64,000 bases of DNA from TMED14 sp003507115 (GTDB lineage Bacteria > Bacteroidota > Bacteroidia > Flavobacteriales > Schleiferiaceae), in assembly GCA_943787925.1 (NCBI GenBank), contig CALSOH010000001.1, positions 248,001 through 312,000 on the forward strand. The letters run 5' to 3'. Position numbers and translations under genes: made by a program. Each line of letters begins with the position of its first letter. Position 1 is the first letter of the stretch. A model generated the notes under the pieces. That model was not told the DNA's origin and searched no databases. It saw only the letters and a program-made list of their open reading frames with translations. Positions 25,646 to 34,923 of this stretch are shown one piece after another.

Positions 25646-26722
25646 ATGAAACCAGCCATTGTTATTACCGGAACGGGCTCTGTGGTCCCGGACATGGTCA
25701 TCCCCAATAGCGCTTTCTTGGACCGCACCTTCATGGATGAGGACGGAAGCCTGTTCCCCAATTCAAACGAAGTGATCATTGAAAAGTTTCAGAGTATTAC
25801 TGAAATTGCCGAACGGCGCTATGCCCGCCCGGACCAAACTTCCAAAGATTTGGGAGCCATTGCGGGACAGCGTGCCCTCGATGATGCGGGATGGAGCGGA
25901 GAAGATATTGACTTGCTCATCGTAGCCCAAAACTTCGGCGACATTGAATACGGCTCACGCGTCATGGAGCAAATGCCGAGCATCGCCTCCCGTGTCAAAC
26001 ATGAATTGGGCATTGAAAACCCAAATGTTGTCGCGTTTGATGTGCTGGCTGGCTGCCCAGGATGGATTCAGGGTGTTTTGGTCTCCGAGGCATATTTGCG
26101 TGGAGGTTTGGCCAAGCGCGCCCTGGTTATCGGCTGTGAAACCTTGTCCCGTATCATAGATGTGCACGACCGAGATTCTATGATTTTCTCGGATGGAGCT
26201 GGGGCGGCTTGTTTGGAATTGCAGGATGTCCAAGAAGGAGGATCCGGCATCATGGGTCGTGCGGCGGTATCGTACACCAAAAATGAGGTGTACTTTTTAA
26301 AATCCAATCCCTCGAATAATCCGACACGGGAACGCCAAGAACGATTGATTAAAATGAAGGGGCGCAAGATTTACGAATTTGCCATACGCAATGTTCCCGA
26401 TGCGATGAAAGCGGCCCTCGACAATGCTGGCGTTGATCTTTCGGAAGTCAAGAAAATATTTATGCACCAGGCCAACGCCAAGCTAGATCATGCGGTCGGA
26501 GAGCGTTTATACAAACTTTATGGTTTGGAAGTGGATTTGGATTCGGTCATGCCTATGTCGATCCAATGGATGGGCAATTCCTCGGTCGCGACCGTACCAA
26601 CGTTGTTTGACATGGTTCGCCATGAGCAATACCAAGGGCATGAAGTGGTTCCCGGCGACATCGTCCTTTTTGCTTCCGTGGGGGCCGGTATGAACATCAA
26701 TGCCTTTGTCTACCGCGTTTAG
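25646..26722 (+). CDS. 3-oxoacyl-ACP synthase III family protein (FabH-like)
   Basis: Thiolase-fold condensing enzyme of the KAS III group. The 358-residue product has the catalytic triad in place: Cys137 in LAGCPGWIQG, His274 in MHQANAKLDH and Asn311 in MGNSSVAT. The start at 25646 (MKPAIVITGTGS) fits both the family N-terminus and the promoter element just upstream. It stands alone, away from fab genes, so it may start a special lipid or pigment chain and not be the housekeeping FabH; the sequence does not decide this. Confidence 0.87.
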   Translation: MKPAIVITGTGSVVPDMVIPNSAFLDRTFMDEDGSLFPNSNEVIIEKFQSITEIAERRYARPDQTSKDLGAIAGQRALDDAGWSGEDIDLLIVAQNFGDIEYGSRVMEQMPSIASRVKHELGIENPNVVAFDVLAGCPGWIQGVLVSEAYLRGGLAKRALVIGCETLSRIIDVHDRDSMIFSDGAGAACLELQDVQEGGSGIMGRAAVSYTKNEVYFLKSNPSNNPTRERQERLIKMKGRKIYEFAIRNVPDAMKAALDNAGVDLSEVKKIFMHQANAKLDHAVGERLYKLYGLEVDLDSVMPMSIQWMGNSSVATVPTLFDMVRHEQYQGHEVVPGDIVLFASVGAGMNINAFVYRV

Positions 26723-26758
26723 TCGGTGAATCGTACGAATACAGCCACCTATGGCTAC

Positions 26759-26787
26759 AAAAAAGGCGCCCTGAGGGCGCCTTTTTT
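26759..26787. terminator. Bidirectional terminator between convergent genes
   Basis: Six adenines, a perfect stem GGCGCCC / GGGCGCC with loop TGA, then six thymines. It can serve the KAS III-like gene on the plus strand and the large Asp-box gene on the minus strand. Confidence 0.93.
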
Positions 26788-26819
26788 CTTTTGTTCCGTG
26801 CTGCAGAGGCTCAAGCTCC

Positions 26820-29800
26820 TCAGGGGAGAGGCTTTTCCAAGCCCCCACGCACATAGGGGGCACCGTCTTTGATGCTCTGGGTTTCCAGTGCCTTCAGCTT
26901 AGCTTGGAGCGCCTCGAGGGACTTCTCCAGCTTGGGCAATTCCGCCTCGACATAGTTCAGTTGGGCCCTCATGGTGCCTGTGACCTCGCTACGCATGCCA
27001 TAGGAGCCCCAGGTAGCCGTGGATAGTCGACTTCCCAATCCAGGGAGGGTTTCAAACTCACGCTTGCTCAAGGAAGCATCGCCATTGAGCACGATGTCCA
27101 TGGCCTGGAGGGAAGATTGTGCCTCAAGGACGCTTTGAAGGTCCACAGGACTGGCCCCAGGGCTGTACTTCAGGGCCTCAAAGAGGTCTTTGGCCAGAGA
27201 AACGGTCTCGCGGTAGGTCATTTCAAAACGGTCATAGCGGCGGCTCACTTGGTTGACACGCTGCTGGAAAGCGAGCAAGTCGGCGTTTGTCGCCGGGAGA
27301 GTGAGGTTATTGAGATGCTTCACTTCGAAAGAGGTCGGCGAGGTCAAGGTGTCGAATCGGCCATGGGAGAAGCCCACGAGCTGCGCGCTGTAGGTGCCCG
27401 GTGCCACGAAGTGGGCGGCACGCTTCGGAGCGTCTTGGCGCGCCACTTTCCCGTCCCAAGTAAACCGGGCGATACCACTGCTGTAGGAGCGGACGATTCG
27501 GCGCAAGGGCGTGCCGGATGCATCTCGAATCACCACAAGCAGATAGGACTCAATCTCGTTATCCTCGGCACGTATTTCCTCAGCACTTGGATACTTAATT
27601 GCATCAGGGTTCTTCTTTTCCTCGGCTTGACGCTTTGCCTTGAGGCTCTTCGGGGCGTCCTTGATATGGTACGTTAGGGCGACGCCGACATCGGGATTGC
27701 TTGCCATGAAGTATTCTGCACCCATAAATCCAGGAGGGCCATAGCCGATCGGGCTGGCTTCGTGGTAGAGAAGCCCCGGTTTCACGTTAAACATGTGGGC
27801 ATCCTTGTCCGTGACTTTCCCGCTAAACTCGCGCAAGGGGCTGTAATCGTCCAAAACATAGAAACCACGACCGAAGGTGGCAATGACCAAGTCATTTTCG
27901 CGACGTTGAACATCAATATCCCGGACGGCGATGGTTGGTAAACCGCTACCCAGTTTCTTCCAAGTGCTACCCCCTGTAGTGGAGTAATAGATGCCAAACT
28001 CGGTGCCTACAAAGAGCAAATTTGGGTCGACATGGTCCTGAGCGATGCTGTAGACGGAACCGCGCTCGGGCAAATCACCCGTAATGCTCTCCCACGTTTT
28101 GCCCTTGTTCTTCGAAACCAATACATAGGGCTTGAAGTCCCCATTCTTGTGGTTGTTGAACGCCGCGTAGACCACATTGCCGTCGTGAAGGGAGGCCTTG
28201 AGGTCATTGACATAGGTGTTGGCGGGAACGCCGGGGAACTTGTCCACTTTGCGCCAAGCCCCGCCGTCATTTTCGCTGATTTGGACCAAGCCGTCATCCG
28301 TACCCACATAGAGCAGGCCTTTGGCCACAGGGGATTCGTGCAGGGCGACAATGTTGCCGTAGATCGTGGTGCTCTGGTTCTTCGCAATGGCGTCCATGCT
28401 CCAGACTTTGCCCATCACGGGCAGGGCGTTGCGGTCGATTTGGCGCGTCAGATCGCCCGATATAGCCGTCCAGTTGTTGCCGCGGTCCGTGCTCTTGAAG
28501 AGCTTGTTCGCCGCGAAATACAGCGTCTTGTTGTCGTGGGGGCTGATGAGCAGAGGCGCATCCCAGTTCCAGCGGTAGGCCTTTTCGCCCGGGCCTTCGA
28601 TGGGCTTGATGGGCACCCCTTCGCCGCTCTGACGGTCGAAGCGCTGCAGCCAGCCATACTGGGCCTGCGCGTACACGATGTTGGGGTTGATGGGGTCCAC
28701 TTGGGACTCAAATCCGTCGCCGGTTTGTGTGACGTACCAGTCGCTGTTGACGATGCCGCGGTCGTTGATGGTTCGGCTCGGGCCGCCCAAAGAGAAGTTA
28801 TCTTGGGTGCCCCCGTAGACGTTGTAGAACGGTGTGGCATTGTCCACCGCCACGCGGTAGAACTGCGTGACGGGCAGATTGGACTTGAAGTGCCAGCTAC
28901 TCGCGTGGTCCCAGGTCTCATAAAGTCCACCGTCACAGCCGAGCACCAAGTGCTTGGGGTTGGTGGGGTCGATCCAAGCGACGTGGTTGTCCACGTGCTT
29001 GCCGCGCTCGCCCAGGCCTTTGAAGGTCTTGCCGCCGTCTTCAGACCATTGGGCATAGGTGTCCATGGAGTAGACGACATCGACGTCATGGGGGCTCGCG
29101 AAGAGTTCCACATAGTAGTTACCGCTGGTGGCGTGGTCGCTTTGCTTCTTAAAGCTGGCGCCGCGGTCCGAACTCCGATACAAGCCGTGTCCCTCGACCA
29201 TGCAATAGATCACATCGGGGTTCACGGGAGAAATGGCGAGGGCGAATCGGCCTTTATCGCCATTGGGGAGACCGTTTTTCAATTCATTCCACGTCTCGCC
29301 TCCGTCTTCCGATTTGTACAGGCCGCTTTCGGGACCGCCCGATATATAGGTCCACACATGGCGTCGGCGTTGGTGGGCCGTCGCGTAAAGCACTTTAGAG
29401 TTACGAGGATCCACATGCACTTCGTTGAAGCCCGTGTGGTCCGAAACATGAAGGACCCGGCGCCAGTTTTGGCCGCCGTCCGTCGTCTTGTAGATGCCGC
29501 GGTCGCCACCCGGACTCCACACAGGACCGTAGGCTGCGACCCACACAATGTTGGAATTCGTGGGGTGCACGGCAATCATGCCAATGTGTTCGGAATTCTT
29601 GAGGCCCATGTTGGCCCATGAATGGCCACCGTCTTGCGAGCGGTAAATGCCATCGCCATAGGCTACCGAGCGTTGGTTATTGTTCTCACCTGAACCGACC
29701 CAAACGGTGTTGGGGTTGCTGGGATCCATCGTGACGCAGCCAATCGAATAGGAGCCCTCGCCGTCAAAAACGGGTTCAAAGGACAAGCCGTGGTTTTCCG

Positions 29801-29990
29801 TGAGCCACACCCCGCCTGAGGCCGTGGCGATGACCCAGCGGTCGGGATTGCTCGGATCAACGGCAAAATCAGCAATTCGGCCCGAGGTCACCGCGGGTCC
29901 AATGGAGCGCCATTTCAATGCGCTCGTACTCTGCCCAAAAAGGGTTACGGCCGTAAAAAGTAGGAGGGCCGTCCAAGTCATGTTCTTCAT
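26820..29990 (-). CDS. Large secreted Asp-box/VPS10-like beta-propeller protein
   Basis: The 1056-residue product begins with a signal peptide (MKNMTWTALLLFTAVTLFG). About nine Asp-box motifs follow between roughly residues 110 and 690, for example SQDGGHSWANM, TTDGGQNWRRV, SEDGGETWNEL, STDRGNNWTAI, SKNKGKTWESI and STTGGSTWKKL. This is the pattern of large YVTN/BNR (sortilin-like) propellers often annotated as glycosyl hydrolases in Bacteroidota. The last 300 residues are a separate domain ending in a helical stretch. Catalytic residues are not recognisable. A TATTTTAG element lies four bases before the start. Confidence 0.82.
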   Translation of the reverse strand: MKNMTWTALLLFTAVTLFGQSTSALKWRSIGPAVTSGRIADFAVDPSNPDRWVIATASGGVWLTENHGLSFEPVFDGEGSYSIGCVTMDPSNPNTVWVGSGENNNQRSVAYGDGIYRSQDGGHSWANMGLKNSEHIGMIAVHPTNSNIVWVAAYGPVWSPGGDRGIYKTTDGGQNWRRVLHVSDHTGFNEVHVDPRNSKVLYATAHQRRRHVWTYISGGPESGLYKSEDGGETWNELKNGLPNGDKGRFALAISPVNPDVIYCMVEGHGLYRSSDRGASFKKQSDHATSGNYYVELFASPHDVDVVYSMDTYAQWSEDGGKTFKGLGERGKHVDNHVAWIDPTNPKHLVLGCDGGLYETWDHASSWHFKSNLPVTQFYRVAVDNATPFYNVYGGTQDNFSLGGPSRTINDRGIVNSDWYVTQTGDGFESQVDPINPNIVYAQAQYGWLQRFDRQSGEGVPIKPIEGPGEKAYRWNWDAPLLISPHDNKTLYFAANKLFKSTDRGNNWTAISGDLTRQIDRNALPVMGKVWSMDAIAKNQSTTIYGNIVALHESPVAKGLLYVGTDDGLVQISENDGGAWRKVDKFPGVPANTYVNDLKASLHDGNVVYAAFNNHKNGDFKPYVLVSKNKGKTWESITGDLPERGSVYSIAQDHVDPNLLFVGTEFGIYYSTTGGSTWKKLGSGLPTIAVRDIDVQRRENDLVIATFGRGFYVLDDYSPLREFSGKVTDKDAHMFNVKPGLLYHEASPIGYGPPGFMGAEYFMASNPDVGVALTYHIKDAPKSLKAKRQAEEKKNPDAIKYPSAEEIRAEDNEIESYLLVVIRDASGTPLRRIVRSYSSGIARFTWDGKVARQDAPKRAAHFVAPGTYSAQLVGFSHGRFDTLTSPTSFEVKHLNNLTLPATNADLLAFQQRVNQVSRRYDRFEMTYRETVSLAKDLFEALKYSPGASPVDLQSVLEAQSSLQAMDIVLNGDASLSKREFETLPGLGSRLSTATWGSYGMRSEVTGTMRAQLNYVEAELPKLEKSLEALQAKLKALETQSIKDGAPYVRGGLEKPLP

Positions 29991-29994
29991 GACC

Positions 29995-30002
29995 CTAAAA
30001 TA
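29995..30002 (-). promoter_or_regulatory. Probable -7 element TATTTTAG for the large Asp-box gene
   Basis: Seven of eight positions match TAnnTTTG on the minus strand; four bases precede the ATG. Confidence 0.45.
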
Positions 30003-30014
30003 GGGCAGAAGGGC

Positions 30015-31397
30015 TTACCTCAGACGAACGGAATACGTCGCCACCAACATGGCGGTGGCGCTCGGCAAAGGAATCACCTCGCGACTCAGAGGGTGGAGGA
30101 TTTGCCCCCGACGGAATTGCCCCACCAAGGCGAGGTCAAAAAACCATTCGTTGCCGCGCAGGCCCCAACCCGTAGACAGTTGTTGATAGCCCGAATGCTC
30201 CTTGAATGGACTCGCTTTCGTGGTCAAGCGGTACCCAGCACGAAACGATTGGGCATCGCGTCGCCATTCTGTGCCGAGCCGCACATCGTGGCTTCCCTGC
30301 AGCTCGCGGCCAATTTCTTGGCCAATGACCAGGAATTCGACGGGGGAGTGGATGGGATTTTGGACCGCCCCCGTGTAGCGGTATTCGGCCGAAACAAAAC
30401 CTTGGTTATCGATCACCTGGGCAATCCCTATCCCGGCGGTCGAAGGCTGAACCGTTTGGAAGGACTCGTCTTGGTAGAGTTCAAAGGCATCGACGCCCAC
30501 GTTGGCTGGATTGGCGGGGTTGTCATAAATACGGTAGCGGTAATACCAACTGGAACGCAACAGGGAGGTTCCAGTCCAGAACGCCGATATACGTGTGCCT
30601 TCCCCCACTTTGGCCAGCATGCCCAGGCGGAAGCGCAGGCCCCCACTTCGCAAGCTGTCCAGTTGGCGGGTGTAAATATTGAGTAGGTAGCCATCTTGGG
30701 CATAGGGATACTCGAAGATGCTCAAACGCTCGCTACTGCGCAGTTGGAGGTATTCGACCCCGGCACCCAGCGATATGCGGTCCGTTCGCACCGCCACGCT
30801 GCCTTGGGTTTGGCTGATTTTTTGGTCGCGCTCCATGTAGAGGTACTGGGTCTCGGGGGTGCCCACCATCAAGGGGTACAGGGAGACCCCATCGTACTCG
30901 AGGACATAGGCTTGGTAGGCTGCATACGCCCCAAATAGGCCTTGCTGGAAGCATTCAGTAGGGCTCAAATTTCCGGCTTCGGCCAGCCAGCCATCCACTT
31001 GGGATACCGCCGGCTGGAATGTTTCATGGAACCAAGCGTTCGGTTGAAAACGACTTGTTCGACTGTCTAGGCTAAAGGCCAAAACCGATTCATCCGTGAT
31101 TTGCAACACCGTCCCCCAGTGAAAAGCAGGTAGCTGCGCTTGGGATATGAATCCAGATTGGTCCACCCCGAGCAATCCGGTGAGGCTCATTTCTGCCGCG
31201 CGGTATGTTGCCGCGGTAGCCGGGTTGTCGAGGATGGCCGAAGGGTCATTGCCCAAGGACGACAAGGCGCCTCCCGTGGCCATGTAGCGTGCACTCCCTG
31301 CCCAGGGACTAGTCATGGCACTGCTGAAATGCCAGAGGCTCTGACCTTGGAGGGCCCATGTGGTCAGGCAGGCCAACCAAAGTCCAACTGCCCTCAT
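30015..31397 (-). CDS. Outer-membrane beta-barrel protein (FadL/OmpP1- or PorV-like)
   Basis: The 460-residue product has a signal peptide (about 1-18) followed by SARYMATGGALSSLGND and SAILDNPA, a pattern seen at the N-terminus of FadL/OmpP1-like and PorV-like Bacteroidota barrels, where a short N-terminal helix precedes the barrel. The remainder alternates polar and aromatic residues and ends in the aromatic-hydrophobic strand ATYSVRLR. Ligand or partner is unknown. Its start overlaps the stop of the upstream lipoprotein gene (ATGA), so the two envelope proteins are probably made together. Confidence 0.7.
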   Translation of the reverse strand: MRAVGLWLACLTTWALQGQSLWHFSSAMTSPWAGSARYMATGGALSSLGNDPSAILDNPATAATYRAAEMSLTGLLGVDQSGFISQAQLPAFHWGTVLQITDESVLAFSLDSRTSRFQPNAWFHETFQPAVSQVDGWLAEAGNLSPTECFQQGLFGAYAAYQAYVLEYDGVSLYPLMVGTPETQYLYMERDQKISQTQGSVAVRTDRISLGAGVEYLQLRSSERLSIFEYPYAQDGYLLNIYTRQLDSLRSGGLRFRLGMLAKVGEGTRISAFWTGTSLLRSSWYYRYRIYDNPANPANVGVDAFELYQDESFQTVQPSTAGIGIAQVIDNQGFVSAEYRYTGAVQNPIHSPVEFLVIGQEIGRELQGSHDVRLGTEWRRDAQSFRAGYRLTTKASPFKEHSGYQQLSTGWGLRGNEWFFDLALVGQFRRGQILHPLSREVIPLPSATAMLVATYSVRLR

Positions 31398-32527
31398 CGC
31401 CCGCCGCGTCCTCCGGTGGAACGACTCGGAGCGGGACTGCTGGATCGAACCGGCGCCGAAAAGCTGCGGCTCGGAGTGGCTCGGCTGGGCTCCGAGAAGC
31501 TACGCTCGCTGGAACGTTGGGGTTCTTGGCGCTGGGGAGGGCTGTAGCTGCGCTGAGCGGGTTCCGAACGTGGGGCGGTTCGGCGCGTCTCCGTTTCGGG
31601 ACGGCGCGTAGTCGGGCGCTGTGCTTCAGGCTGGCGACCTTCCGGTTGACGAGGTTCCACGCGCTGATGATGATTGGGCTTGTGAATCGTGCCGGTAGTG
31701 GTCCGGCCGACTTCATCGCGGCTTGCGTTGCTGCCATGGGTTTCTACGCTGCGAATGGGCATACTCCGAATCTGCTCCGGGGTCATGTGATCGCCACGAC
31801 CCTCTTCCAAGGTGCCTGGGCGCTCGCTCGTACGACCTGCGACGTTTTCCACACGTGGGCGGCGTGTGTGGGGTCCCCCGCTGATGTTCATCCGCCGCAT
31901 GGAAATATTGCTGTTCACTGGATTTGGGGCGCTTCCTCCCGTGGTCGGGGTTGTTCCGGTCATACCACCCCATGGATTGAATCCTCCGTAGCCGTATCCA
32001 TTATACCCATATCCCCCATACCCATATGGACTTCCAAATCCATAGGGGTTTCCGTACCCGTACCCCGGGTATCCCCAACCACCCATGGCGTAGGGGTTGT
32101 AAAATGGGTCGTTCCAAGGGCTGTTGTAGGGAGAGCCAAATCCACCAAAAGGCATGAATCCCGGGGGACACATGTAGGGGCTGTTGTAGCCATAGTAGAA
32201 GGAGGGGTAGTACTGAAATTGCGGGTAGTTCCACCGACGATACCGTGGGCGATACGAGAAGTAGGGACTCGCATAGGGGCCGTTAAACGTATAGAAGGCA
32301 TCCTCGTATCCGTCTTCGTAGCCATCGTTGTATCCGTCGTCCCCGTAGTAGGCGTACCCTTGAGACGAAGCGCGTGAACCCCCGTTGGAATACCCATATC
32401 CACCGGACTCGGGATAGGGGTCCCAAGAGTAGATGCCATCATCATACTCGGCGAGGCTGCGTCGGTCGATGGAGGTGCATGCACCTAGGGCGACCAAAGC
32501 AAAAAGGGATAAAAAGGAGTAGCGCAT
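31394..32527 (-). CDS. Low-complexity lipoprotein, Gly/Tyr-rich then Arg/Ser/Pro-rich
   Basis: The 377-residue product starts with a lipoprotein signal ending in LGAC (lipobox Cys about residue 17). The first 200 residues are rich in Gly, Tyr, Asn and Pro, with short repeats of the kind YGNPYGFGSPYGYGGYG. The last 150 are rich in Arg, Pro, Ser and Glu. No known domain is recognised. Composition suggests a disordered or fibrous surface protein. It is cotranscribed with the barrel protein downstream through an ATGA overlap. Confidence 0.72.
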   Translation of the reverse strand: MRYSFLSLFALVALGACTSIDRRSLAEYDDGIYSWDPYPESGGYGYSNGGSRASSQGYAYYGDDGYNDGYEDGYEDAFYTFNGPYASPYFSYRPRYRRWNYPQFQYYPSFYYGYNSPYMCPPGFMPFGGFGSPYNSPWNDPFYNPYAMGGWGYPGYGYGNPYGFGSPYGYGGYGYNGYGYGGFNPWGGMTGTTPTTGGSAPNPVNSNISMRRMNISGGPHTRRPRVENVAGRTSERPGTLEEGRGDHMTPEQIRSMPIRSVETHGSNASRDEVGRTTTGTIHKPNHHQRVEPRQPEGRQPEAQRPTTRRPETETRRTAPRSEPAQRSYSPPQRQEPQRSSERSFSEPSRATPSRSFSAPVRSSSPAPSRSTGGRGGR

Positions 32528-32534
32528 TCCGAAG

Positions 32535-32542
32535 TACCTTTG
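32535..32542 (+). promoter_or_regulatory. Candidate -7 element TACCTTTG for proS
   Basis: Exact TAnnTTTG on the plus strand; predicted leader of roughly 40 nt before the proS ATG at 32586. Confidence 0.45.
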
Positions 32543-32585
32543 GGGTTATACTCGGTATCAAAGTACAAATCCCATACCATTCTCT

Positions 32586-34058
32586 ATGGCCAAGAATCTT
32601 ACGACGCGCGAAAAGGACTACAGCCGCTGGTACAATGATCTTGTTGTTCAGGCCGATTTGGCCGATAATTCCGGTGTTCGCGGTTGTATGGTTATCAAGC
32701 CTCATGGCTATGCTATTTGGGAAAAAATTCAAGCGGAACTGGATTTTCGCTTCAAGGAAACGGGCCACGTAAATGCGTACTTCCCCCTCTTTATTCCCAA
32801 AAGCTATTTCTCTAAGGAAGCCGCTCACGTAGACGGCTTTGCGAAAGAATGTGCGGTGGTAACCCACTACCGCCTCAAGAATAATCCCGACGGCCCCGGC
32901 ATCATTGTGGATGAAGATGCCAAGCTCGAAGAAGAATTAATCGTCCGCCCTACCTCCGAAACCATTATTTGGGATACCTACCGAAATTGGGTGCAGTCCT
33001 ACCGCGATTTGCCCATCTTGGTGAATCAATGGGCCAATGTGGTTCGCTGGGAGATGCGGACGCGCTTGTTTCTTCGAACCACGGAGTTCCTCTGGCAAGA
33101 GGGCCATACGGCCCATGCAACAGAAGCGGAAGCCGTGGCCGAAGCGGTCCAAATGCTCCATGTGTACGGCGATTTTGTCGAAGAGCACATGGCTATTCCG
33201 GTCATTCGGGGCGTAAAGTCTGCGAATGAACGCTTTGCTGGGGCTCTAGAAACGTATTGCATTGAGGCTCTCATGCAAGACGGCAAGGCCCTTCAAGCAG
33301 GCACTTCGCATTTCCTGGGGCAGAACTTTGCCAAAGCATTCGATGTCAAATTCCAAGACAAGGACGGGGAAGTCAAGTACGTTTGGGCCACGTCCTGGGG
33401 GGTTTCCACCCGCCTCATGGGCGCACTCATCATGACGCATTCGGACGACCATGGACTGGTGCTTCCTCCCAAATTGGCTCCGATCCAAGTGGTCATTGTG
33501 CCCATCTACCGGGGTGAAGAGGAGCTGGAGGCCATCAATGCTGTGGCCCAGGAGCTGGTCGCAGACTTCAAAAAGCGCGGGATCCGCGTGAAGTATGACA
33601 ACCGGGATACCTACAAGCCCGGATGGAAGTTCAATGAATATGAGCTCAAAGGTGTGCCAGTGCGCATCGCCATCGGGCCCAAAGACCTCGAGAAAGGCAC
33701 GGCTGAGGTAGCGCGCCGCGACACCTTAACCAAGTCCTTCCTCCCCATGGAAGGCCTGGTCCAAGCGGTGGAGAACATGTTGGACACCGTCCAAGTTGAA
33801 CTCTTTGAGCGCGCGAAAGCGCACCGAGACCGCAACATCCATCTCCCGAATAGCTGGGACGAGTTTACGGCCGCGCTGGATCGTGGAGGCTTTGTTTCGG
33901 CGCATTGGGACGGCACCCCCGAAACAGAGGACCAGATTAAGGACAAGACCAAAGCGACGATTCGTTGCATTCCCTTGGACAACCCGCAAGAAGATGGCCA
34001 ATGCATCCTGACAGGACGCCCTTCGACGCAGCGTGTTTTATTTGCTCGCGCCTACTAA
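32586..34058 (+). CDS. proS: Proline--tRNA ligase, archaeal/eukaryal type
   Basis: Class II synthetase for tRNA-Pro. The 490-residue product lacks the bacterial editing insert and has the class II motifs: motif 1 region YFPLFIPKSYF, motif 2 region with RWEMRTRLFLRTTEFLWQEGH (only partly quoted by key residues R, E, F, H), and motif 3 with GLVLPPKLAP nearby. The C-terminal zinc-like domain ends in RVLFARAY. This archaeal/eukaryal-type enzyme is usual in Bacteroidota. A small unknown gene follows after three bases. Confidence 0.95.
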   Translation: MAKNLTTREKDYSRWYNDLVVQADLADNSGVRGCMVIKPHGYAIWEKIQAELDFRFKETGHVNAYFPLFIPKSYFSKEAAHVDGFAKECAVVTHYRLKNNPDGPGIIVDEDAKLEEELIVRPTSETIIWDTYRNWVQSYRDLPILVNQWANVVRWEMRTRLFLRTTEFLWQEGHTAHATEAEAVAEAVQMLHVYGDFVEEHMAIPVIRGVKSANERFAGALETYCIEALMQDGKALQAGTSHFLGQNFAKAFDVKFQDKDGEVKYVWATSWGVSTRLMGALIMTHSDDHGLVLPPKLAPIQVVIVPIYRGEEELEAINAVAQELVADFKKRGIRVKYDNRDTYKPGWKFNEYELKGVPVRIAIGPKDLEKGTAEVARRDTLTKSFLPMEGLVQAVENMLDTVQVELFERAKAHRDRNIHLPNSWDEFTAALDRGGFVSAHWDGTPETEDQIKDKTKATIRCIPLDNPQEDGQCILTGRPSTQRVLFARAY

Positions 34059-34061
34059 GCC

Positions 34062-34724
34062 ATGAGCCGTAAGGGAGATATTCTGCACGTGCTGGCGACC
34101 AAGTCCAGCAACAAGCAGCTGGTGCATCGAAATGCACTGGCCGTCTTTGCGGATTTGAAAGTTTTGCTTCGTGAGACCGCGGCGGAACTAAACAGCCAGA
34201 TTTGCGCGATCGACCATTCCGTGGTCGTCGAATTTGTGGACCGCGGCGAGTATGAAGTGGAAATCCGCTTTTCCGGGGATTCCCTCATCTTTCAGGTCCA
34301 CTCCAACGCCTTTGCCTTGCCTGAAAAGCATCCATTGCGCCAAACCCCCTACGTTCAAGCCGATGAGAAGCGAGCCTTCTTTGGTTTGATTCATGTGTAC
34401 AACTTCCTATCGGACTCCTTCAAGATGCGCCGAATGAATGACGCAGGGATGTTACTCAGCCGCTTTTTTGTCAATGGCGAGGGGCATTATATGGCGGAAG
34501 GGCTAGGTCGTTTAGGAATGCCCTTGACGGAAACTCCCATCACCCCCGAAGTCATGCAAACTTGGGTGGAGCACGCCATGCTCCAAGCGATGGATATGGA
34601 TCTGGTGGTCGCGCCCTTCAATGAAATTCATGAGATCTCGGTTATGGAACTTGAAGGACTCCGGGAGGAGCTTCGTCAACGCACAAGTAAGCGCTTGGGA
34701 TACCGCCCTACGGGAGGCCGTTAG
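34062..34724 (+). CDS. Conserved protein of unknown function downstream of proS
   Basis: The 220-residue product is soluble, with no signal peptide or membrane segment. It begins MSRKGDILHVLATKSSNKQ, has an alternating beta-rich middle (VVVEFVDRGEYEVEIRF, about 65-82, then LIFQVHSNAF) and a helical C-terminus ending in a basic stretch (RQRTSKRLGYRPTGGR). I do not recognise the family. It is coupled to proS by a three-base gap, which hints at a role in translation or stress, but this is inference only. Confidence 0.75.
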   Translation: MSRKGDILHVLATKSSNKQLVHRNALAVFADLKVLLRETAAELNSQICAIDHSVVVEFVDRGEYEVEIRFSGDSLIFQVHSNAFALPEKHPLRQTPYVQADEKRAFFGLIHVYNFLSDSFKMRRMNDAGMLLSRFFVNGEGHYMAEGLGRLGMPLTETPITPEVMQTWVEHAMLQAMDMDLVVAPFNEIHEISVMELEGLREELRQRTSKRLGYRPTGGR

Positions 34725-34782
34725 CCCTTGAATTTATGAGAAAATTATCCTTTTTGACGAATGAAGAATTGGAAAATTGTCA

Positions 34783-34790
34783 TACATTTG
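34783..34790 (+). promoter_or_regulatory. -7 element TACATTTG upstream of tRNA-Glu
   Basis: Exact TAnnTTTG, 17 bases before the mature 5' end of the tRNA. A TTTG (34753-34756) lies upstream, but at 26 bases it is farther than usual. Confidence 0.65.
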
Positions 34791-34807
34791 CACTCCCAAA
34801 ACCTATT

Positions 34808-34881
34808 GGCCCGTTCGTCTAGCGGTTTAGGACATCTCCCTTTCACGGAGAAGATCACGGGTTCGAATCCCGTACGGGTCA
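34808..34881 (+). tRNA. tRNA-Glu (anticodon TTC)
   Basis: The 74 bases fold into a full cloverleaf. The acceptor stem GGCCCGT pairs with ACGGGTC (one G-T), the D-arm spans GTCT/GGAC, the anticodon stem TCTCC/GGAGA encloses CTTTCAC with anticodon TTC, and the T-arm carries GGGTTCGAATCCC. The discriminator is A and CCA is not encoded. Confidence 0.97.
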
Positions 34882-34923
34882 CAAATTTTGAACAAAAGAA
34901 AAAAAATATTGATTTAAGTTATT

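Noticed and set aside
28032..29621. A 529-codon open frame on the plus strand opposite the large Asp-box gene
   Set aside because: It is the antisense of a clear coding region with signal peptide and Asp boxes; its own translation shows no domain, and such long shadows are usual at this G+C content.
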